Source: Glandiceps talaboti
Lineage: Eukaryota; Hemichordata; Enteropneusta; Spengelidae
Reading direction: 5' to 3'
NCBI RefSeq assembly: GCF_964340395.1
Contig: NC_135561.1
Coordinates: 24,186,986-24,250,985 of the forward strand
DNA: 64,000 nt
Position numbers and translations under genes: made by a program
The notes under the pieces: generated by a model
Seen by the model: the letters and a program-made list of their open reading frames with translations, nothing else
Databases searched by the model: none
Told to the model about the DNA's origin: nothing
Part shown: positions 25,681-38,064 of the stretch, piece by piece
How positions within the stretch are numbered: position 1 is the stretch's first letter
Layout of the letters: each line of letters starts with the position of its first letter

Positions 25681-25992
25681 TTTAATTGAACACGTAGATA
25701 ATTAATATAAGAGGGTGCTATAGAGGGCGCTGTTCGACGTGGCAGTGGCCAAGTAAGATGGGCTCTACAAATGACTCATTTTACGACACTACAACATATG
25801 ATATATTGGGAGATGTCCTAGCATTGCCTCCGTAAACATCCCAGGTAACAACTCTGAACTTTCTGCGTTTGTTTGTTGTACTACGAAGTAGGAAAAAAAA
25901 CAACAACAAAAACGGCCAATGACAAGAAAATACATCGACATCAGAAAGAACTGTATTGTGTAAATAGAGTAATTTGCATTTAAATAGCAAGA

Positions 25993-26862
25993 ATGCCGAA
26001 ATGCAACGACTGTCCGACTCACAAAGGTGTTAACTTCACACAAGGTGACTTGTTTTTGTGCAAGAAATGCAAAGTAAAAAGATTTCCGACAGATTCTGAA
26101 CAAACTACCAGTGAAGACCCCGCAATCTTGATGGTAATGATTGTCGATCAGTTAGCTGAAATCAAGGCGAAGCTGGCATGTTTACCGTCAGTCATATCGT
26201 CAATTGAGGAAATCAAAGCTACGCAGACTACGATGTCAACGTCGCTGGATTTCTTTAACACACTCGTGGAAGAAATGCACAGGTCAATAACTACACTGCA
26301 AGAGGAGAACAAACAGCTAAGACACAGCAATGAAAGTCTACTACACAGCATTGCTGAAGTCGAAAGAGGTTTAGAAGAACAAAACCAATATAGCAGACGA
26401 GAGAACCTGGAAATACAAGGAATCCCAGAAACTACAGAGGAGAATACAGATGACATCATTGTCGCTGTTTTGCAAAGAGTCGCTGATGACATCACACCTG
26501 AAGACATAGAAGTTACCCACAGAATAGGGAGGAAAGACAACCGCGAAAGGAATCCTAGACCGAGACCGATTATTGTCAAGTTTTCCAGTAGAAGAAAACG
26601 TGATAAAGTATACAAACAGCGAAAGAACATACGAAACACCACGACAGACATGATTGGCTACAGATCAAAGAACAACATATACATAAATGAGAACCTTACA
26701 CCTCTGAAACGAAATCTGCTAAAAGAAGTCAACGATAAACGAAAGAAATCCGGATACAAGTTCTTATGGACACACAATGGCAACATTTACGTGAAGAAAG
26801 AACAAGGTACTGCATCAGTTTTTATAAGAAATGAAGATGACCTGCTCAAGATATCAAACTAA
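25993..26862 (+). CDS. LINE ORF1 protein (zinc ribbon, coiled coil, L1-ORF1p-like RRM)
   Basis: An intact 289-residue ORF from ATG to TAA. The N-terminus has two CxxC pairs (C4/C7 and C23/C26), a zinc-ribbon-like module. Residues about 50-135 form a heptad-rich coiled coil with LQEENKQL-type repeats, expected to trimerise. From about 137 (NLEIQGIPE) follows the RRM-like fold of transposase_22/L1 ORF1p, with the typical THRIGRK...RPRPIIVKF stretch. A basic C-terminal domain ends near GNIYVKKE. The protein should bind LINE RNA and chaperone nucleic acid in the RNP. ORF2 starts 51 bp downstream on the same strand, as in bicistronic LINEs. The frame is undamaged, unlike ORF2, so the copy is fairly young. 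Confidence 0.85.
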   Translation: MPKCNDCPTHKGVNFTQGDLFLCKKCKVKRFPTDSEQTTSEDPAILMVMIVDQLAEIKAKLACLPSVISSIEEIKATQTTMSTSLDFFNTLVEEMHRSITTLQEENKQLRHSNESLLHSIAEVERGLEEQNQYSRRENLEIQGIPETTEENTDDIIVAVLQRVADDITPEDIEVTHRIGRKDNRERNPRPRPIIVKFSSRRKRDKVYKQRKNIRNTTTDMIGYRSKNNIYINENLTPLKRNLLKEVNDKRKKSGYKFLWTHNGNIYVKKEQGTASVFIRNEDDLLKISN

Positions 26863-26913
26863 ATTAAATCTCACTGAATTTTGCACTTCATGAACTTTCT
26901 TTAAACCAGCTAT

Positions 26914-29886
26914 ATGATTAACGTACCCGATCAAGATGTTTTTACTCTAAACAGTATTGGTTATTCAATTCCAGAGTTTAATATGAACTTCACAAAATGT
27001 AAAAACGTACTCTCTGTATCTCACATTAACATCAGATCCCTTAGGAAAAATTTTCCTGAGTTTAAGCATGTGTATGAAAACTGTATCGACACTAAATTCA
27101 AATTCATTGCTGTAACTGAAGTCTGGCAGCTAGATAACAAAGATTTGTATAATTTACCAGAGTATTCTTTAGAAACAAACTGTAGAGATTATGCCAGGGG
27201 TGGAGGTGTTGGAGTGTTTGTGCATTTTTCTATGCAATATAAAGTAATCTACAACTTATCAATTTCAAATGCTGAGTCACTGTGGCTTGAATTCGTGGAC
27301 AAAGGTAAATCCTATATTTTAGGCATCATTTACAGGCCACCAAAGTCAAATGGAGACATTTTCATTGAAAACCTTGAGAAGATACTAATTGATTTTGAAC
27401 GCAAATATAATGGATGTATTATAACAGTTGACTTAAATATTGATGTGAATCAACCCTCAACTACCTCAGAAAAACTGCTCAACACGCTTTCGTGTTTGCA
27501 CTATCAACAAGTTATTAAAACTCCCACACGAATAACACAACACTCCAAGACAACAATTGACCACCTCTTCAAGAATCTAAGCCGTAAATCCATTGATTCT
27601 GGTACTATTTATGCAGATATTTCTGACCACCTGCCTATCTTTGCATTCATGAATAATTTTAACACCTTGTTCTCAGAAGTAACATACTGTGGCCAATCTA
27701 GGGACTATTCCAAGTAAAACAAAGAGGATTTTTTACAGGATCTGGGTGCAGAAACTTGGGAAGACATCTATAATTGTCAAGATGTAAATCAGGCATACGG
27801 TAATTTCAGTTCAAAGTTTCTTGAAATCACAGCTAAACATGCTCCTTTAAACTCAAAAAAGAAAGGGAAAAAAAGAAAAAATGATAAACCCTGGATGACT
27901 AAGGCAATCAGGAAAAGCATACGCAAGAAACATGTGATGTTTGGCAAGCTTATCAGAAATAACTTTAAGGAACCCGCACTTAGGTACTACAAGAAGTATA
28001 GAAATACTCTCACAAGTGTTCTCCGCAGAGCAAAAAAAATGTATTACTCAAATATTCTCAGGACACATCAGAATGATATGAAGCATACGTGGGGAGTCAT
28101 CCATGAATTAATTGGGAAAGGAAAACATAATCAGATAAAAGTTCCTCGGCAACTGGATATTACATCTGAGAATGGTGTTGCTACTTGTACTCGTTTACCA
28201 GATATTGTGGAAGAATTCAATAATTATTTTGTTAGCATTGGGGAAGATCTTACGAAAAAAATAGAATCAACTCCACTACTAACTAACCACATGTCGTATC
28301 TGAATAAACCTATGCAAAATTCTTTCTTTCTTCATCCTGTTACCGACGAAGAAGTCAAACTCATGTTATCGTCACTAGATAGCAACAAGGCCACTGGCTA
28401 TGACAATATAAATGTGAAACTGGTAAAAGATTCTGCAAAGGAAATATCCAAACCATTATGTCATATTGTAAATTTGTCTTTTATGAAAGGAGAATTTCCA
28501 GATGGCCTAAAAACAGCTCGTGTTGTGCCCATCTATAAAAAAGGAAACTTAGAACAAACGGGTAATTATAGACCCATTTCTATACTGCCCCTACTCAGCA
28601 AAATATTTGAGAAAATTGTTAATAAGCAAATTTTAAGCTTTATTGAAAACAACAATCTATTCTATCAACACCAGTACGGCTTCCGAAAACAACACAGTAC
28701 AAAAATGTCATTAATCAGCCTTGCCCAATATCTAATGGACGAACTTGACAAGGGTAACACAACTGTTGGCTTATTTGTAGATTTTTCGAAAGCATTCGAT
28801 ACAATCAACCACAGTATACTTATGTCAAAACTCGAATATTATGGGATAAGGGGTTTGCCACTGAATTGGTTAAGAAATTATCTTACCTCTAGGTATCAGT
28901 TTGTTACTATTAATGGAGTTAATTCACCTAAGAGAATAATCACGTGGTGTCCCCCAGGGCTCCATTTTGGGACCAACGCTTTTTCTTATCTACATCAATG
29001 ACATCACACTGTCTTCAAATTTTTTTGAATTCAGGTTGTATGCGGACGATTCTAATTTGTTTCACACAATTAAAAATAAAAGCAATATAATCAATCTAAC
29101 TTCTATAAGTAATCAACTGCAAAACGTCCTCAAGTGGTGTGATGCAAATAAGCTCACAATCAATTCTGGCAAAACCAATTATCTCATTATGAAAAATACT
29201 AGAAAAGAAATGGTTGCTACTGGAATGTTAACTCTCAAACAGTGGTTTTACAAGAAGTTAATAGTACATCTTTTGTTGGAGTCATTATTGATAAATTTCT
29301 TTCCTGGAAACAGCACATAGTATATGTTAAAACAAAGATCAGCAAATTAACTGGTGTATTTCTCAGACTTCGAGCTGTCTTACCACAGCAAATCTTAGTC
29401 ATGCTTTATAATACTCTTGTTCACCCACACATTATCTATGGGCTTGAAGTGTGGGGTAGTACATACCCCACATATTTAAATGATCTTTTTCTAATTCAAA
29501 AACGTATCATGCGTATTATCACATATAGTGACTGGACTGCACCAACAGAACTATTATTCGAGAAACTTGGTATCTTAAACATTTACCAGCAACAAAAATT
29601 ACAGTTAGCAATATTTGTATATGACGTACTTCATAGGAATACACCCCAAGTTTTCGAAGACTTTTTTATTCCGGTTAACCACGCATACACAACTCGACAA
29701 AGTATTAGGAATGACTTGTGTATCCCAAGAGCTAAACATAGGACAGGACAATTCACTGTGAAGTATGCAGGCTCAAAACTGTGGAATAGTATACCACTTG
29801 ATATAAGAAATATTCAGTACAGGTCCAAATTCAAACGAGATTACAAAAAATATTTGCATGTGTCTAGTCTTTTTTGTAAACAATAA
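26914..29886 (+). pseudogene. LINE ORF2 (AP endonuclease + reverse transcriptase), broken
   Basis: The first 268 codons (26914-27717) hold an APE-type endonuclease: INIRSL, VTEVW, IYRPPKS, VDLNID and SDHLPI. An in-frame TAA at 27715 interrupts it, and the same frame then continues through the linker into the reverse transcriptase (NYRPISILP, FVDFSKAFDTINH). A one-base frameshift lies near 28943, just before the VPQGSILGP block. The YADD catalytic box follows at about 29040 in the new frame, and a second shift occurs near 29240. The C-terminal CR1/Jockey-type region (YGLEVWGSTY, RIMRII, KLWNSIP) runs to a TAA at 29886. With one stop and two shifts the protein cannot be made, although all catalytic motifs are still readable. 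The type is Jockey superfamily (CR1/L2/Daphne-like). Confidence 0.85.
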
Positions 29887-30771
29887 TTAGTTAATAGTTA
29901 GTTATTCTTCTTCCATGTATATATTGTATGTTGTAGCCGTATGTTTTTTGAACATAAGCCCAAAATATTGTATTTTGTTTGATTAAGTACACTGTATGTA
30001 TTTAAGGGGATGGACTTGATTAGTTACTTAATAACTACTTCCAATCTCCTCTTTCCCGTTATCATGTAATTGTATTATTTCCTTGTATATTGTATGTTTA
30101 AATATTGGGAAATAAATCATATTATTATTATTATTATTATTATAAAGCAAATGACAGCGTAAGTTTCATACTTTAGAAGATACTTTTTCATTAAAGAGCC
30201 TACGAAAAGCTGTTTATTACAATTGCAAATAAGATAACAAAAATGATTTTGAATAAAACTTCGCATATATAAATATCTAATCATTATTTTTAAAAATTGG
30301 GAATATCTTGCTGACCTCCGGAAGTTGTCGTACGATTTCCAAAAAACAGACAGCGCCATGTTGTGACGTCACATTACGTCACGAGTAGAACGGAAGTCCA
30401 TGAAGTGGCGACGCACTTCGAGAAACGTGTCTGGGATTCAGTGATCGAAAACTTGGCTGAATCAAATAGTAGCAACAGCGAGTCGGTACATATCCAAGAA
30501 AAACGTGATTTCGTTGTGATGGACTCAAGTGGGAGCTTGGATTAGTGTTTTTGATGTTATCAAGCCATATCTCGACAGTTTGAACTACGGTATTCAACTT
30601 GAAGTTCAAGCTAGATAGTATTACAAACTGTTTACTCATAATTACATTTTATACAATGTTTATATTAGAAAGAGTTTGTTTTAGTGATACTTGCTGCATT
30701 GATGATGAATTGATTTTTGTTTGACATGTCCAGTTTATAAAGAACTGATAGCTAGATATTTACCAAAATAA

Positions 30772-31012
30772 TTTTTAGCTCCGCTGTCTGCGAAAGCTGA
30801 AAGCGTAGCTTTAGGTATAGGTGGGTATAAGAGGTATAGAGTAGAGTGAATCATAGGTGTCCGTCAACTTCTTTTATTTTCATCTTCTCCGAAAGTGACA
30901 GCCAGAATACTTCGATATTTGGTGTGCATGTTCCCTGGGGGAGGCTATTTAGATTTGTTCATGCCAAGTTGATCTGTGCCATTTTCAATTTTTTATGATT
31001 TAAAAAAAAAGA
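30772..31012 (-). mobile_element. Family D element end, inverse copy
   Basis: TTAGCTCCGCTGTCTGCGAA followed by text collinear with the reverse complement of 13605-13866, including GGTGTGCATGTTCCCTGGGG. Confidence 0.5.
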
Positions 31013-31024
31013 AAAGATATTACA

Positions 31025-31240
31025 CTTTGAATGGCTGCTCACGGGCCTTATTTTTGGGTATTTTCAACCCGCCGTCCACCATTTTAGATACTGTAAACGC
31101 CTAAACCTCAACTGACATTTCTTTTTTCGTACCAGCAAAACAAATTTTGGAATTACATTTAGGAATATCAATTTTCCGACGAATTCGGGATGCATATTAG
31201 AGGCCCTGAAACTTCGACCAGGGCATGTCTTTTGAAAATG
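31025..31240 (-). repeat. Dispersed repeat family G, copy 2
   Basis: Inverse of 21700-21915, lying between the family D end and the split family A copy. Confidence 0.6.
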
Positions 31241-31648
31241 GCAGGAGAGCTAAAAATCACTCTCCTGAAACCATCCAGGCGAGTGGTAGGCGAGTGATTT
31301 AATAGCTCTCCTGAAAATAGTCAGGCGAGTGAAGAAAAAAAATTCATTTTCATTTCTATTTGTATTTTCAAATGGCCAGTTGGCTCCGAATAAATAAATA
31401 AAAAAAAAAAAAAAAAACATTTATAAAATGTATGCAAAAATATATTTATAAGTAACAGTTCGCCTACCACTCGCGCAAATTAAAATCCATGAGAGCGATT
31501 TTCCACTCGCTTGGGCCCAAACCAACCTGTACAACAGCCTGATGTTATTTTATATCATTTTTCAGTTATGTGGTTACCATAAAAATCAATCAATCAATCA
31601 TTCAATCAAAATAATTCGTAGAGCGCCAAAATCCAGGCAAAGTTCTGT

Positions 31649-34600
31649 TCAGGGGCGCTGGATGGTTAATCCATAGGCTTTACAAAACAAATGTGTCTTC
31701 AGTTTTCTTTTGAAACAATCAATAGTTGGTGCAAGTTTAATGTCAGTTGGCAGTGAATTCCACAGCTTTGGAGCAGCATAAGCGAAAGAACGTTCACCGT
31801 AGTTGATTTGCTTGTAACTTGTTGTCGTAAGAAGGTTTTTGTCCTTTGGTGCGAGCTGGTATGTATACTTGTATAAGGTCGGAAATGTACTCCGGTGTAA
31901 GACCATGAATTGCCTTGTAAGTCAGGAGTAAGATCTTGTAGTCGATTCTAGAACGAACTGGTAACCAATGAAGTTTGATGAGAGTAGGAGTTATGTGTTC
32001 ATATTTCTTTGACCGGGTGATGATTCTTGCAGCTGTGTTTTGTGCGCGCTGAAGTTGGTTTGTGACTGATTCAGGGAGACCATACAGTAAAGAATTACAG
32101 TAATCAAGTTTAGTGGATACAACAGCATGAATTAAAGTACAGCAATCCGCACTTGAGACATATTGACGTATAGATCCAATGCGGCGGAGATGACAGTGCA
32201 TTGATTTACAGGTATTCTTGATGTGCTGGTTATACATGTGGATATTGTCAAAGAGTCAGTGTTTTTGCTAAGGTTTGGGAACCCCGGTAACAGAAAGGGG
32301 GAAAGAGGTAAAACTGGTAGTGCTTCCCATGCAATGTATCATAGTTTAGGTGGGGAACCCCGGTAAAATGATGTGGGAACCCCGGTAGATTTTACCTACT
32401 TACCGCCCTTAAATAAAACACTGAGAGTACACCCAAATTTCGTGCTGTTGTAACTGGTGTGATAGACGCAGAACCAATATTGACGGAATGAACAGGATCT
32501 GGGAGCTGATTGAATTTTGAGCGAATAACAAGAACTTCAGTTTTGCTGTCGTTGAGCTGTAATTTATTAAGTGTCATCCATGCCTTGATATCATGGATGC
32601 AGGACTCCATACTGTGAATAGCAGTTGGTGAATCTTGATGGGAGAACGCAAGGTATAGCTCATTATCATCAGCATACTGATGAAACTTTAAGTTATGGCG
32701 ACGAATCAGATTACCGAGTGGTGCTGTATAAATTGTGAATAAAAGGGGACCGAGGACGGACCCTTGAGGCTTAAGGTTCACTTGTGACGTTTTCGATTTT
32801 TACTGCCTGGTATCTGTTTTTGAGGTATGATTCAAACCATTTCAATGGTGTACCCGTGATGCCGAGATTTGATAGCCTATTTAGGAGTAAACTGTGGTCG
32901 ATTGTATCAAATGCCGCCGAGAGGTCAAGTAAGATCAGTATGACGTATTTTCGAGAGTCCAGTGATGTACAAATGTCACTGTGAACTTTCAGAAGGGCTG
33001 TTTCGGTGCTGTGATACTTGCGGTACGCTGACTGAAGTGGCTCTAGAAGTGAATTCTCGTTGAGATAGCTGTTAATCTGTGAGGCAACTATTTTCTCAAG
33101 AACTTTGGACAGAAATGGTAGGTTAGAAACGGGTCGATAGTTCTTTAAAATGTTTTGATCTAGGGATGGTTTTTTCAGCAGAGGTGTGACAATGGCTGAC
33201 TTGAACATGGATGGAACCTCACTAGTTTGTAGAGAGATAGGTTTATAACATTTGCAATGAATGGGAGAAGTGGATCAAGACATTGTTTCAGCAGTGATGT
33301 AGGAATCGGATCAAGGGAGCATGACTTGATGGGTGATTGCATGATAAATTTCCTGACGGCATCAATATTGACTGGTTTAAATGTTGACAGAGTAGATGAG
33401 CTGAATACTTCACTAGAATCAAACTCTTCAACGAGTGTTGTAGTGTCTAGAGTGGCCCGTATGTCTTTGATCTTCTTGGCGAAGTACTGTGAGAAACGTT
33501 CAGCGAGTTCATTAACAGATGTATGCGCTGGAAGGGAGGCTTTGTTGTAAAACAGTGATGATACTGCTTTAAAAAGAGACTTCTGATTATCTGCGTTTTT
33601 CTGTATAAGATCAGTGTAGTATTTCTTGTTGGCTTGGAAAATCAGTCTGTTGACAAGTTGACAGTGATGCTTGTAAATTTGGTGATGAATTTTTAATTTG
33701 GTGGTGCGCCATTTACGCTCACTTGATCTTCTCAGCTTTTTAGCCTGATGAATTTCACTTGTATACCATTCCGTGTTGGGACGAATGGTTTTGATCAACT
33801 TCTTTTCAGGTGCATGCTTGTACAGAACGAGGGAGAGATTGGTATTATATTTCAAAATTGCCGATTTTACATCTGATGATGTCTGATGAAAGTCGCTGAT
33901 CGATGAAATGCGCAATTTCGTGCGCAGAAATGGACGAAAACTTACGGTAAACCACTTGACACCTTTGCAGTGCTGGTTTACTGAGTGTTAATGTGGCGTG
34001 TATTGGGTGATGATCGGAGAGAGGGTGGTAATTCACACAGATGGAATCAATGACATGATCAGGCTTTGTTATGATGAGGTCAAGTATGTGACCTTGGATG
34101 CGAGTTGGATTCTTTACCCACTGTTTAAGTCCGCAAGAGTCTATGATGTCATTCAGCTTTCTGGTGTTAGAATTTTCATGGTTATCAATGTGGAAATTAA
34201 AGTCACCAACTATGAACAAATTTCCATCGTATGAATTTACTTGCTCAAGCATGGATCCAAACTCTGTGAAGAATGTTGACACGGTTAACTTGTTCTTAGA
34301 ATTGGGTGGTGGGCGATAGAGAATGATCAATTTAATAGTATTATTGTGGTAGGTCAAGGTAGCTTCAGTTGACTCGAAGGATTTAAATTTGCGGAGTGAA
34401 GAAAGCTTTATTGATGACTTGTACACAAGAGCTAAGCCACCACCTGTAGCATTGAGTCGTGGACTTTGCTGGAATGAATAACCATTTGGAACACATTCAT
34501 TGATGACATGCTGATCTGCATCTTCTTTCAGCCAGGTTTCAGTCACTGCAAGCAAGTCAATATTCTTTTCTGTGATGTAATCACCAACCAGACTTGCTTT

Positions 34601-34966
34601 GTTGCAAATGGATCTAACATTCCAGGTAGTGAGTAGTAATTTACATTTCCTGGTTATGGGTTTGCATTGGTCATCTACAGGTGCACTGGGGTTAGGGTTC
34701 AGATCGACATCAGGTAGAATACCTGATTGTGGCTTTGTTATGACTTTGTGTTTATTTATTCCTGCCCGCTTACCTCTGTGGGTTGGTTGTCGAGTCTGCA
34801 GGTGACAGGACTTGATGACATTCCATACTGTAACTGGAAGCCTTTGATTGGCTGGAACTCTGTTAAACAGGTGTAGCAGATGCCTAGTATACTGCATGGT
34901 AATATAAGCATATGAAAGCAATGCAGAGAACAATAGTTTGCCGGTACTACGTGTAATAGTTTCCAA
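31649..34966 (-). pseudogene. L2/CR1 LINE ORF2 polyprotein (endonuclease + RT), broken
   Basis: Read from 34966 downwards: a basic leader (THRGKRAG), then an APE endonuclease (TTWNVRSI, VTETWL, ILYRPPP, GDFNFHID, LSDHHPI) to about 33900. The linker continues in a shifted frame to about 33190, then the RT (NYRPVSNLP, LDLSAAFDTIDH) to about 32775. After another shift come PQGSVLGP and the YADD box near 32665. The hAT MITE cuts the frame at 32257-32423. The C-terminal part (LDYCNSLLYG, NTAARIITR, LHWLPV) follows, and a last shift near 31870 leads to ERSFAYAAPKLWN and the stop at 31649. Four shifts plus the insertion make it dead. All key catalytic motifs remain visible. Confidence 0.85.
32257..32423. 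mobile_element. 167-bp hAT-type MITE inside the LINE RT
   Basis: The ends are CAGTGTTTT and AAAACACTG, with direct repeats AGAGT on both sides (32252-32256 and 32424-32428). Taking out the element and one AGAGT (172 bp) puts the two LINE reading-frame pieces back into one frame. Internally GGGAACCCCGGTA occurs three times. The CAGTG end fits the hAT pattern YARNG, with a shorter target duplication than the usual 8 bp. Confidence 0.8.
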
Positions 34967-35283
34967 GTGAAGTCTTCAACTTTCCAAAACGAATGAAGGA
35001 GAAAACTTGTCGATATGGACCGGATTTTGGTGAGCCGCGTACAAAGTAAGAGAGGTGAACTGTTCATAAAGGATATATAGCAAATTCACTGTTCAACTAA
35101 TTACTCCAATTGTGAAATTTAGGATAACTGAAGAGCACGGTGTGGAGGCTACCAGCTAGGCACACTACCCATCAAATCAACGTTTGGTCGGTAAAATTAC
35201 GTGGTGGGAGCGTGGCACACTTTCGTGTTCATAATCGTTGATCTCAAGCTGAAGTCAGCGCTGTCATTCATGACCTATATATG

Positions 35284-35867
35284 CAGTGTTCTGCCAAGGT
35301 TTCCAACTAGTGGGGACAAAGGCCCCCTGGTTGCAAAAAGTGGGGTCATTTGACAGGGAGTGGGGTCAATTATTTATTGTCTATGAAATTATATATATTA
35401 CCTCAGACCACTATAGAGATACCGTGGTCTGAGATATTCTATTACACATAGACTATTACCTAACTACATAAACAAATTCCATTCATAATAACAGTTTCCA
35501 GTAAGCTATTTTTTGAAAACTGTGCACTACACATTACACCTTAGAAAAAGAAGGCAATTACAATTATGTTATTTTAAGTCATTTCTACTGCGTACATGTA
35601 TATTATATATTGTTTAGAAAGATTGGACCGCCAGCTAGTCACAATTTTTAATCTGACTATCAATGAATAGCAATGCTCAAATTTATGATTCCTTTTCTCA
35701 GACAAGGACAAAGAACAACTTCAAAATTAGTGAACATATGATTGAATAAAAAATTTGAGAAATCCTAATCTTGCAACCACTTGTTTCATTTTTAGCACAA
35801 CTGAACTGAGGTTCAGTAGTGCTATAGGGATCGCCCGGCATCTGTCTGTCTGTCTCTGTGTGTGTGG

Positions 35868-35900
<33 letters not shown>

Positions 35901-38064
35901 CAACTTAAAGTCAAAAACCGCTGAACCGATTGCCACGATATTTGGTGGGTCCATTACCTTGGGTTAGTTGGGAAATTGTTCAAATCAAAATGATCACATC
36001 ACAGGTGTGTGATTTGGGTCAAAAAATGTGTTTTTTGGTCAAAAAAACTTAAACTCAGAAACTACTGGGCAGATTGGTGTGAAATTTGGTGGGAACATTC
36101 TTAAGGGGGTGTAAAGTAAGATTTGTTCATGACGGGATGATTCCATCAGTGATATGCAAATTAGGGCTAAAAATGTGTCTTTTTGGTTAAAAATGTATAC
36201 TGAGCAGATTGGGCTGAAATTTAATGGGAATGTATCTAAGGATGTATGGACAAAGAAATATTAAGCATACCATGATTCCATGAGTGATATGCAAATTAGG
36301 TGTAAAAATGTTCATTTTTGGTCAAAAACTTATATCTCAAAAAGTACTTGGTCACCGAGTCTGAAACTTGGTGAGATGTTTCTGAGTGTTATTCTTCAAA
36401 ACATTTTGACAAAATTGGCCCTTAGCAACAACCAAATGGCAGTATATTTTGGTCAAATAACATCATATGGTAGGCAAATGAGTAAACATTCAAAAAATGT
36501 ATGCAAATACCGTAGCAACCATGACCACGCCCATAGCAACAGCCAAACGGTCGTGTATTTCACAAATATAACAACAGGGATAGAAAGACAAATGAATAAA
36601 CATTCAAAAAATGTATGCAAATGTGCCTAGCAACAATACCACGCCCATTGCAACAGCCAAATGATCACATATATTGCAAAGATAACAAAGGGGATTAATA
36701 GACAATTAAATAAACATTCAAAAAATGTATGTAAATATGCCTAGCAACAAGACCACGCCCATAGCAACAGCCAAATAATCACATATATTGCAAAGATAAC
36801 AGGAATAGAAGACAAATGAATAAACATTCAAAAAATGTATGCAAGTGTGCCTAGCAACAAGACCACGCCCATAGCAACAGACAAATGATCACATATATTG
36901 CGAAGATAACAATGGGGATTAATAGACAATTGAATAAATATTCAAAATATGTATGTAAATATGCCTAGCAACAAGACCATGTCCATAGCAACAGCCAAAT
37001 GATAGCATATATCGTAAAGATAGCAACATGGTTGGATAGGCAACTGGATAGTCATTCACCAAATGAACACTTATTGTTAGCATGTTAGCATTTTTAAAAA
37101 CTGTACAGTTGTGCTACAATGCCATTGGCGGTATTTTTACAACTGTTACACTGCTGTGTTCATCATTCCCTCTTCAAATTCATGACAAGAGTTTAAAAAA
37201 AAACCACATTTTGAAGAAAATAAACTCCCTGACTTTAAAAAGTACTAAATGTGAACGAAAAACTTACAAATAATACAGTCAATCAAACTTTCAAATAATT
37301 TATTTTTAAATACAACTGTAATTATTTTCTGATTTCATCTCTGAGTTCATTCTTCATGTCTGACCGGATGCACATGTATCGGCCGTCTCGAGTGGTTATG
37401 CCAGTGATCACTCATTGATTCAGTGCCCAACATTCACGTGTCACTGTCAACATCATGCAACACGATCCCCTAACACAGCTTTGTCGGAATCAAAATACAC
37501 ATGTACTCATTTTGTTTCTATTAATTTAACCCATCAACAAATGGCAATCACAACCTGTCCCATAAAATTTGGTTTCCTAAGGCTTATGTGGCAGAGAGAT
37601 GTTCCGATTTCCCGTAGCAAGTTCAGTGTTTCACACACATCAGTGAGTAGGTCAGAGGTCGAGACAGTGATGCGTCGGTAGACAAAACGTGAAGAGAGAC
37701 GTCCATTTCGGCGTCTCATCTCTTCCCTCTAATGTTTCAATTGAAGATTATGTTCTAATGTTTCAATTGAAGATTAAGTTTTATCAAAGTTGAATTTTTT
37801 TGTTGCATATTAATCCATTTGTTTGCATGTTAAGAATAGAACAGCGCGTTGTCACTGTATCTTATATGATGTCAACAAAACTGTCGCTTACAGAGTCAGT
37901 ATACTTTTTGTGGGATTGACGCCGGCCAGGGCAGGGGTTTGCCCTGGACTTAGGTGTCTGCCGTAAAATGAATGCGCCAAATTGACGCAAGGTGGGAAAA
38001 TTATTGCGCCATTTGTAATTTTAGGGGGCCAATGTCGCAAGGCCGCGGCCTCGGCAGAACACTG
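35284..38064. mobile_element. hAT-like non-autonomous element with nested Helentron-like insert
   Basis: Perfect 12-bp terminal inverted repeats CAGTGTTCTGCC/GGCAGAACACTG, flanked by TATATG on both sides (35278-35283, 38065-38070). It is inserted in the old repeat whose uninterrupted copy lies at 8227-8712. Without the nested copy at 35792-37137 it is about 1.4 kb and has no transposase. The left 300 bp are repeated at 46466-46503 plus 49065-49325. Confidence 0.8.
35792..37137 (-). mobile_element. Helentron/Helitron-like element, family B copy 2
   Basis: Reverse-strand homologue of 14501-15696, starting with TTAGCACAACTGAAC, then (TG)n, the degenerate units and five or six units of about 113 bp (36410-37030). 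It ends CAGTTGTGCTACAATGCCATTGGCGGTA. It lies inside the hAT-like element 35284-38064. Confidence 0.6.

Larger units (their letters stand above)
25690..30146 (+). mobile_element. Near-full-length two-ORF LINE (CR1/L2/Daphne-like)
   Basis: ORF1 and ORF2 are followed by a short 3'UTR, AATAAA-like sequence at about 30110 and an (ATT)n tail at 30118-30146, a short-repeat tail typical of the CR1/L2 group. The 5' end is only estimated, between an older LINE fragment and ORF1. I could not define a target-site duplication. It lies in URB2 intron 1 in the sense orientation. Confidence 0.75.
31590..35173 (-). mobile_element. L2/CR1-type LINE inserted in an older repeat
   Basis: The element runs on the minus strand with its 3' tail, (TGAT)n-like, at 31590-31610. 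It is flanked by AAATCAA at 31583-31589 and again at 35174-35180. Comparison with the uninterrupted copy of the host repeat (8390-8410) shows the insertion point directly. One large ORF (endonuclease then reverse transcriptase) fills it, and no separate ORF1 is seen. A 167-bp hAT MITE interrupts it at 32257-32423. Confidence 0.8.

Noticed and set aside
30363-30545. 60-codon ORF ending VVMDSSGSLD after the LINE tail
   Set aside because: Short, no family motif, and flanked by transposon ends; probably chance or a small exon that I cannot support.
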